Assembly: GCA_026413225.1 (NCBI GenBank)
Contig: CM048557.1
Coordinates: 17,152,871 to 17,216,870, forward strand
DNA: 64,000 nucleotides
Direction: 5' to 3'
Source of the DNA: Otis tarda
Lineage: Eukaryota > Chordata > Aves > Otidiformes > Otididae
The notes below the pieces were generated by a model that was not told the DNA's origin, did not search any database, and saw only the letters and a program-made list of their open reading frames with translations. Shown one piece after another: positions 56,315-64,000 of the stretch. The position numbers and the translations under genes are program-made. Position 1 is the stretch's first letter; the number at the start of each line of letters is the position of its first letter.

Positions 56315-56853
56315 CTGAACTCAGTGGATTAAACTCCCCACGCCATTTCACTGAAAAGCCTAATTACAAGGGTGTGGGGTTGCTTGTGTTTATGCATGGT
56401 TTTACACAAAACGGTTTTAAAAACTCTCCCAGTAACATAATACTTACATCACTGTTTCTGTTGCCCTCCTGAAGCAGATGAATTTAGGAGCTTTATCAAA
56501 TACTAAAGTTAAAACATTGTCAGATAAACTGCTAGCTATCTTTTATTTTATTTTTTTTAAATGAACAAGCTGTAAGTTTTTTGAAGATCTTGTTATATTT
56601 TCTGGATTGTGTAGGGTTCCCCTCCAATAATGACAGGGTTTTAGGAAGACAAGGTATTTACTTCAGACCGTTGGTTTTGTTTGGTAGCCTACAGTTTTTA
56701 AACAATAATGTTAGCAGTAACAACAAAATATAGCACTGATTATACACCATTTAATCTCCATTGACCTGAATTAGTTCATCTCCCTTGGTCAAGAGATACC
56801 AAAGAACTTCTCTGAAGAAGTCCAGGAAAGGTGCTTTATACAAATTATGGGAC

Positions 56854-57556
56854 TGCTGTGATTTAACTCCAGCTGGCAACTAAGCACCATGCATCTGCTC
56901 ACTCACTTCCACCTCCCCACCCAGCAGGATGAGGGGAAGAGAATCAGAAGGGCAGAAGTGAGAAAACTCATGGGTTGAGATAAGAACAGTTTAATAACTG
57001 AAGTATTACATTCAAGGCCAGGTTGGATGAGGCTCTGAGCAACCTGATCTGGTTGGAGATGTCCCTGCTCCTTGCAGGGGGGTTGGACTAGATGACCTTT
57101 AAAGGTCCCTTCCAACCTAAACTATTCTATTATTATTATTATTAAATTGTAATGAAAAGGAAAATAACAGAGGGAAGTAAACCCCAAGAAAGACAAGAAA
57201 ACAACTGCTCACCACCAATCGACTGATGCCCAGACAGTTCCCGAGCAGCAGCCTCCCAGCCAACCTTTCCCACAGCTTTACACACTGAGCATGGCGTCAT
57301 ACGGTACGGGATACCATTTGGTCAGCTGGGGTCACCTGTCCTGGCTCTGTCCCCTCACAGCTTGTGGTGCACACCCAGCCTCCTCGCTAGTGAGACAGTG
57401 TGAGAAGCAGAAAAGGCCTTGACTCCGTGCAAGCACTGCTCAGCAGTAGCTAAAATATCCCTGTATTATCAACACTGTTTTCAGCACAAATCCAAAATGT
57501 AGCCCCATAATAGCTACTCTGAAGAAAATTAACTCTATCCCAGTCAAAACCAGCAC
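56854..57556 (-). mobile_element. Solo LTR of an avian ERVL-type retrovirus, interrupted by a CR1 tail
   Basis: The plus strand opens TGCTGTGATTTAACTCCAGC and closes with 'aattaactctatcccagtca' and 'aaccagcaca'. These are the two reversed ends of the same broad LTR family as the copy at 19935. Between them are 'gggttgagataagaacagt', 'gctcaccaccaatcgactga', 'gcatggcgtcatacggtacg' and 'ctttgactcc'-like family wording. The LTR is split by a CR1 fragment at about 57003-57125. No internal coding region is present. Both ends being present suggests a complete solo LTR, older than the CR1 it contains. It is in LRP5 sense orientation. Confidence 0.88.
57003..57125 (+). mobile_element. CR1 LINE 3' tail nested in the LTR
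   Basis: This fragment reads 'ttcaaggccaggttggatga', 'ggctctgagcaacctgatct', 'gatgtccctgctccttgcag' and 'ggggttggactagatgacct', then 'cccttccaacctaaactatt'. It ends in a short ATT repeat rather than clean ATTCTATG units. Only about 120 bp of the 3' end was copied. It lies on the plus strand, antisense to LRP5, and sits between two halves of an LTR, so it inserted after the LTR did. Confidence 0.93.
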
Positions 57557-60500
57557 AGAAATTTAGGATTTGTTCCAATTATCTGGGATGGCAATAAAAT
57601 GTTTTAAAAATCTCCAACAGCCCACTCTGAACTTATTTCTTATTGTTTTGTCCAGTTTCCAGTTATATTACGTACTTCAAGTAAAAATCTTCACATACTA
57701 GAAAAGCTAAATGATTGGACTCTGTGTGCATAATTTAGCACACTTCTATCGCTGCAGAGGCTGGAAGCAAGCTATGTGTGTTCAAGATTACTTTCATTTG
57801 GACACATTATTTTAAAGGAGAATTCCTCAAACTTTTCTGTCTTTTCCCACAGACCACCCAGTAAGCACACCATATGAACTCCCCTCCTGGTGCACAAGGC
57901 AATGGCTCTCAGACTGTCCTTAATACCCCTGCAGCAAATACTGAAATTGGTTACATAGAACAGCATATTTCATCTTCTTTTAACACAGTTGAGCAGCTGG
58001 AAAGGAGGACAGCCAAGTCCATGTGAGCAGCCAACACTCCACGGACCACCAAGCAGCATAGAGAACATATTTAGAGATCTGCTGAAAAACTAAACAAAAA
58101 ACAGAATATCAGCTGTGATTTGAGGACACTTACATCAAGTTGCCGAGATACTCATTAGATAAAAATCGCAAGGACTTTAACTGTTTTATTTAGAGGAGAA
58201 CACAGATTCACTAGAGCATAAAGCAAATTTCCTCTGGTCTGTTTTGTCAGAGGAAATTTCTAAACATTATTGCAAAACTGGCTCTTGGCAATCTCTCCCC
58301 GTGCAATGCACAACTGGTGTTCAGCCAAACAGTTGTGAGGACAGCAGCCTCATGCAGTCCTGACCGGCTAATGCTAAACAGATATTATCTCCGCAGTCTG
58401 AACCCCCACCTCTTCCCGACCTCAGGTTCTCGCCTGAGCATTTTACAGAGGTTAAAATATACATGGGATTTTCCCAAAAGCAGAAGAACACTGTTCACAA
58501 CAATTTGCTTATTCTTCTGAGGATTCTGCTGCAATTTGCCACTCAAGAACCACAGTGCACATGACAGCTTAAATACAAATACACTATCTATTGGGGACTA
58601 CGGCATTTGGGCTCCAGACAGACACCAACAACAAGCTTTGAAAACTAGCACTTTGAAAATGGATGTTAAGCTGAGTATCCTCCAATCTTAAAAGTCAGTG
58701 CTCAGCGTTCAGTGCTCGTTGGAGATTAAAACCCGCACTGAACTTCAAGAGAGGTTAAACTGACAGATTCTATCAAACTGCAGTGGTGATGGCAAAGCTT
58801 CCAAGGTCCACTGAAAATCCCAGTTTAAATATAGACAGTAAACCCCAGAAGGAAGGTGAAAACTTCCCTGCTTCTTAAGAACAACTCAGCAGCAGTACCT
58901 CTCAGGTCTGTGCTGGGATGTTTCAGTCCGATACCGTGCCCAAACGGAGGAACTGCATAGCAGAGGGAGACCCATCACAGACGCGTGGGCAAGCTACTGA
59001 CCCACAGCACCGCCAGCCTGCAAATCTCCTCTACATTAAATTAAGAATAGCATGATACCAGGAAGGCTGTCGCAGGCCTCGCACAGAGGCTGCTGTCTCA
59101 AGATGTAACGAGCAAACTTCTCTAGATCCATCCCAGACTACTGCACTGGACGCTCACCTCCTCCTGCTGCTGTCCATAGGAGTGAAAAGCTGCTTTATAG
59201 TCTTCCTCATGCAAAAGCCCGCAGTGAGCCTACCTCAGCTAGAAGCTCGGTTCTGAGGCAAGCCGCTCAGTAGGTCACTGAGAAGATACCATAAAAATAT
59301 AGTTGCTGATGGCAGGCACATTCACATCAAGGGCAGGTCCATGGCCCTTTTATGAGAACACAGTGGCATCACTACTGCAGTACTAGTTAAAGCATTTGCT
59401 AAATAAAATCTCAGACTCACTTTACTCATAGCTGTTCAGATACTAAAGAACAAATACATTACCTCTCTCCTCAGCCTGTTATACACCTTAGCTGGTTAAG
59501 TGAAACAAATTTGTTTACTGCCTGCTCAGACAGCATGTTTGCATCAACCTATTCTGATGTGGAACTTAAGAAATGAACGGCTTCAACTTGATATGAGTAG
59601 TGGTGTTCGTGAGCATGGTGCTCGCAAAGTCTGCCTCGTTACCCTCTCTTTGCAAGGTGGTGGATTGCACGTGAATTCCTTATTGGACTGCGTTTCTACG
59701 TTGGACCCAGAGAGCCAAGTTAGGAATGGATGCTCATGGGGCGGTGGTACTGGGAAGGGACTTGGCAGATGAGGATTTGATTTCCATTCTACCAGACTGC
59801 CTTGTTCAAATATCACTCCTCTTTACACTGATTCTATAATACCAAATACTTTCATTGTCTTGCTAGTGAGAAGGTTTCATATTGTGATTAAGCATTCTTT
59901 AAAATACCAACTTGTATTTTGTCTAATACCAGTTTCAATTCCATAACAGTGTTTACCATATTCAAGCCACCCTGACGGCTATCTGTCAGCTGACTCACGA
60001 CTGTTTTCTTTGCAAGAATTAATATGGCAGTCTGCTTGTACCCACAAAAATTGGAAACAGCCTGTCCATTGAGATTTCTGGTATTTTTTGATTTTAGAAT
60101 AAGCAGAAGTGGCACTGAAATAGTCTCTTACATGGTATTGTCCTTGGGCTTTGCCAAAATGGGTAAGTGCAAAGGCAGTGCTTAAAAACAGGGATGGGGG
60201 ATGTGGCAGGAAAAACCATACTTGGATGTTTCACATTCTGTGACGTGCAGTACATGGCAATAATTTTGCTGCTGTTATTTTAAATGCAGTAGGCATGGAT
60301 TTCCCCCCAACCCCATGTTATGCTCAGTAGAGCATTAAAACTGCAGAGGAAATTGAAGATTTGTCCTACTTCTGCATAAACTGGTTTAGAAGAACACAGA
60401 AAAGGGGTGACTTCCTTGAACATCTAAACACGACTTTTGTTGTGAGTAACAGTTCAGATCAGCCCATGAATGGAAAAAAACTCTGCACTATCCCCTTTTT

Positions 60501-61898
60501 AGATTCTGGATACCAATGGGAGTAAGGTTCTTTTCTGGGGTTTTTTGCAGTTTATTTTACTCCTCCTTGGTTTGGCAGACAGCTGTCTGGCCAATAATAG
60601 CAGATCATGCAGCGATGATGGTTCCAAACTTTTAATGGATAAAATAGCGGTTCTACATCATTTGGAAAATTTGGCTTTCAAATTTTCTCCAGGACTTGAA
60701 CAAATACAGACTTGACAAAGGTATGCTTGTTTGTGATCTCCATTGTTTCCAATTTCTAGTTCCAGTTCCAGATGTTACGTTAACTCCAAAAGACAAATCT
60801 TAAGAAAGCTGGAAAAAGACATTTCAGTTCTATCTCCACCAAACGTACACCATGTACCCTTGCACATGTAATATATTTGTAAAATGCAGAAAACTCCTCA
60901 GAAATAGCATGCGCTGGATTCAGCTGCTGGCAAATGTTATTCATTGGAATAAAAGCGTAGTCAAGTCAGAGGAGGAAGACTCAAATGTAGGTTCCACAAT
61001 CTGACATTGTTCTCTTCTAACAGTTAAGAATCTTCCCAAATAAAACCATCTTGTTACAGGGAACCTGTCACATGATATTGGGCTTTACAGAGTGTGAAGT
61101 TGAAAGAAGTTTTTAGTGCCAAGTTGTGGATGGGACTTCTGATTTTTGTGCAAGTCTTGCGACTATCTTCTAGTCAAATTTTCAAGATTTTGTTTTTGTG
61201 AGAGCTTGTTAGGAAGCAGAGCAAGAAGAAGATGAAGTGAAGAGGATAACTTAAGATAATTAAATCTCTAATATTGTGCTTGTATTTTTACCACTGATAA
61301 TACCTAATTTGACTCCTCTGATGTAGCAAATAAACACAGTAATCCGCTCCAAGCTTTGTAAATCATTCTTTGCTGAAGAGGATTCTGCTTTAGCCAAGAA
61401 CATTGGTTAAACTAAATTCCTTCCTTACAGCTCCTTTTGTCTCCCTAAGGTCAGTGTTTGTCCTGCAAGTTATATGGAGCGATGTCCTACCGGAACTACA
61501 TTTTTCTCTGGAGGCAAAGATATGATGCTTCTGATAATTTAGCTTTTTCTCAAACATCTGTTCAAAAACAGTGGATTTTCTGGAACAGAAAGCATGTTTG
61601 AGATTTCACTAACTTTTATTCCATTTTTTTTTTGTCAGAAGTCAGCCAAGGGTCAGAAAAAAAATAATCTGACTGGCTTCACTTTGGGGCTAAAATGATC
61701 ATAGTATATTGTAAATTGAGTCGCAGATTCAACTCTTCCAAGGTCTGAAGGGAAGTGTTAATTAAAAGATGTCACAATGCCATTGAATAAAGCTGTTTAG
61801 ATAAACCAATTTCATGTGTCTTTGGTGACCAGTGTACGATTTTTATGGACAAAATGGAATAGGATCCTACGCTCTTTTTGGCATGCCTGCACTCTGCT

Positions 61899-61914
61899 GT
61901 TAATGCAAATTAAC
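61899..61914. promoter_or_regulatory. Palindromic POU/homeodomain-type motif
   Basis: GTTAATGCAAATTAAC has perfect inverted arms (GTTAAT and ATTAAC) around GCAA and contains the consensus octamer ATGCAAAT at 61903-61910. It lies in repeat-free intron 1 sequence. Function is not shown; it is a candidate site only. Confidence 0.3.
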
Positions 61915-64000
61915 ACCAGCATTATCTTCGATGGCATTTCACTTCATATACTTGCAAAGCATGTGGTTAGCTCAAATTGATCTGTCTGAGTAAGGCAGGT
62001 AAATGAATATTGCTCATTACCTGATTATATTCTTCCTTTAGAGGGTAGACCACATTCTATTATCATTTACCTGGCAGCTGTCATTTGCACCTGTGATACA
62101 TTTTTATCCCTGGGTCCAAAAATTTTTGGTAAGTTCTCCACCAGTGACTATATTTACTTCAACACTGAGTCCCAAGGACTCTTAGTACCAAACTAAGATT
62201 TGGTAGTATGTCACTGTTGGACAGAAAAGCTTGAGTGATATTTCCCCATGAAATTATTTTCCCTTTAAATTGGAGGTGCATGTGGCTTGCTCATAATTCT
62301 GCTGTATCGCAAATTAGCAAAGATCATAAACTGGTAAAAATCTTTCCTTCCTTTACCTAAGTGGGCAAAGGGTCAAATGCTAGCGTAGTTGAAGAAACAT
62401 AAAACAATCGTCTGTGCTATTTGTCCGTCAAATTGTGGAATTCAGGGGCATTTCCAGAAGAAACAGTTGTCACTTCCAAACCTCCAGAATAAAAGAGGCT
62501 TGTTGGTAATATTCAAAAGAAAGCAGATAGTATCAGTCTCCTTGCACCTATTTTTATAGGCTGGTAATTTGTGTGTGGAAGAAGGAAAATGTATTTTGGA
62601 ATTCAGCCCCAGAATGCCTCATTTGCTTCCCTGGAAAAAGTTGAGTCTAGGTAATTATTTAAAATTGAAGAAAATCTGAGAGAGAATGGAAATTTGGGGC
62701 CTGAAGAGACGAGTTACATAGGAGCTGTTTAACCCTTCTGGTTCTGTTGTTTTTGCAGCTGACTAATTACTGCTGTGTACAATCTCATGGTTATTAGTTG
62801 GTCACTGTCCTCGGTGTCTGTTGAATTCTGGTGTTTGCAGAATTGTGCAAGATGTATGTATGTTGTAGTGTGATACGTAATCAAGGACAAAAATCCCCAA
62901 AAGCAGACTAAAAACAACATTAAAGAAGCAGAGATGCCCTGCACTGAGGGAAGGCTGTAAAACTGCAAAAGGTGGAGCAGCTGGAGGAGCTGCCCGAACT
63001 CCCAGGGCAGTGCAGGGTGTAGTATGTACTCCCTCGACAAACGCAGTATTCCAGGCCAAACCATAAACTCCATGCAAATCGAGCTCCAGCTACGTTGTGT
63101 TAGAAGGGATCTTGATTTAAATACGCCCTTTGTACTGGGCTGGGTGAGATGTGTGTTGTTCTGCTTGAGGCTGAGCCTGGTTGAATTTTCCTCCCCCTCC
63201 TCCTGTTCCTGCCCATCCCCAGTTACAGGTCGCTCCTCATTCCCCAGTCTCCTACTACCTCACAGATGTTTTAGTGCCCTGAAATTTGCCAGCGTGACCA
63301 CACACACGGTTGCTTTCCTTGAGCCAATCCTATCAAAAAGATGTTAGTATCGAAAGGAAAGTAGATTAAAAAAAAAAAAAAAAACCAAGTACTAAGGCAA
63401 CTTCTTTGCCCAGCTCGGCTGGAGCCAGAATATTGTCTGGTTGCAGACTTACAGAGCACTGTCTCTGCGCTGCTGTGTCTTGTACACGCGATGCTGAAGG
63501 AACTCGATAGGTGGTTCTGCACTTAAAATAACGCATTAGCATGCACAGATTTGTTTTACTCATATGCTGAAAGCATACACCTAGCCATTCACAAGCTCAC
63601 AAACTTAAGATTTCAAAATATTTTCATGTAGAGCTACAACAACTTACTAGTAATCTTTGAATTTTCAAGTTAGGCTTATTTACCTCTTTCATGTGAGTCT
63701 CAATAACATCTTACTAGCAAAAGAAATTAATTCTCTGTAATGCATACGCAAGAGAAGCTGCCACCATGTTGTCAAATATTTTCATATTGTACAAACACAT
63801 AGGAGAGGTACTAGAAAAGTATGTTGCACCTCAACTTCAGCAGCAACTTGAAGCAAAAAAAAAAGTATTATTCTTTTCTTCCCAGTTCACTCTGAGATTT
63901 AATTCTTCTGTTTTCTTCTGCCCATGGTTTCGCCACCTGTATAAACAGCCAAGCCTAATTATTGTTTTAACCCAACACATATCTGCCTTTCCCAAACAAG

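Larger units (their letters stand above)
47530..64000 (-). other. LRP5 intron 1, 3' part (at least 16.5 kb, partial)
   Basis: Sequence upstream of exon 2 up to the window end. No CpG island or leucine-rich signal-peptide exon is seen, so exon 1 and the promoter lie beyond 64000. Contents are a coding-like CpG-bearing patch (48715-48990), a plus-strand solo LTR (about 52715-53862), an A-rich tract (about 56270-56310) and a minus-strand solo LTR split by a CR1 tail (56854-57556). The remaining stretches, 49000-52700, 53870-56850 and 57560-64000, look like unique AT-rich DNA with no gene that I can support. Part of this span could in principle be intergenic if exon 1 is unusual. Confidence 0.75.

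Overview
The window looks like a stretch of a bird genome. It is AT-rich vertebrate intronic DNA with several CR1 LINE copies, one ending in the CR1 hallmark tail of ATTCTATG units. It also has three solo LTRs of retroviral families that I recognise as common in neoavian genomes. The species cannot be named from sequence alone.

The only protein-coding gene I can support is LRP5, the Wnt co-receptor, on the minus strand. Six consecutive coding exons (2 to 7 in human LRP5 numbering) are present: 47133-47529 (397 bp), 29587-29784 (198 bp), 26961-27157 (197 bp), 24121-24252 (132 bp), 6131-6527 (397 bp) and 5485-5656 (172 bp). All have GT-AG borders, the joined reading frame stays open, and the exon lengths agree with those I recall for human LRP5. 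Together they encode about 497 residues: the end of the signal-peptide region, the whole first YWTD beta-propeller, the first EGF-like module and the larger part of the second propeller. Human LRP5 has 1615 residues. The paralogue LRP6 is excluded because the protein reads like LRP5 at nearly every position where the two differ. Exon 1 and the promoter must lie beyond 64000, and exon 8 onward lies before position 1.

Layout in transcript order (right to left): intron 1 (47530-64000, partial) holds two solo LTRs, one of them interrupted by a CR1 tail, plus a short coding-like CpG-bearing patch of unknown identity. Exon 2 follows. Intron 2 (17.3 kb) holds two head-to-head CR1 copies, one 1.2 kb long with reverse-transcriptase motifs, and a long AAT microsatellite. 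Exon 3, a 2.4-kb intron, exon 4, intron 4 with a CR1 copy, and exon 5 come next. Intron 5 (17.6 kb) holds a solo LTR, an old CR1 tail and a motif-rich possible enhancer. Exon 6, a 474-bp intron, exon 7 and part of intron 7 complete the window.

I found no novel biological system. The best leads are the coding-like patch near 48.8 kb, a block with paired TCF/LEF and SOX motifs inside this Wnt co-receptor gene, and inverted CR1 copies flanking exons 3 and 4.
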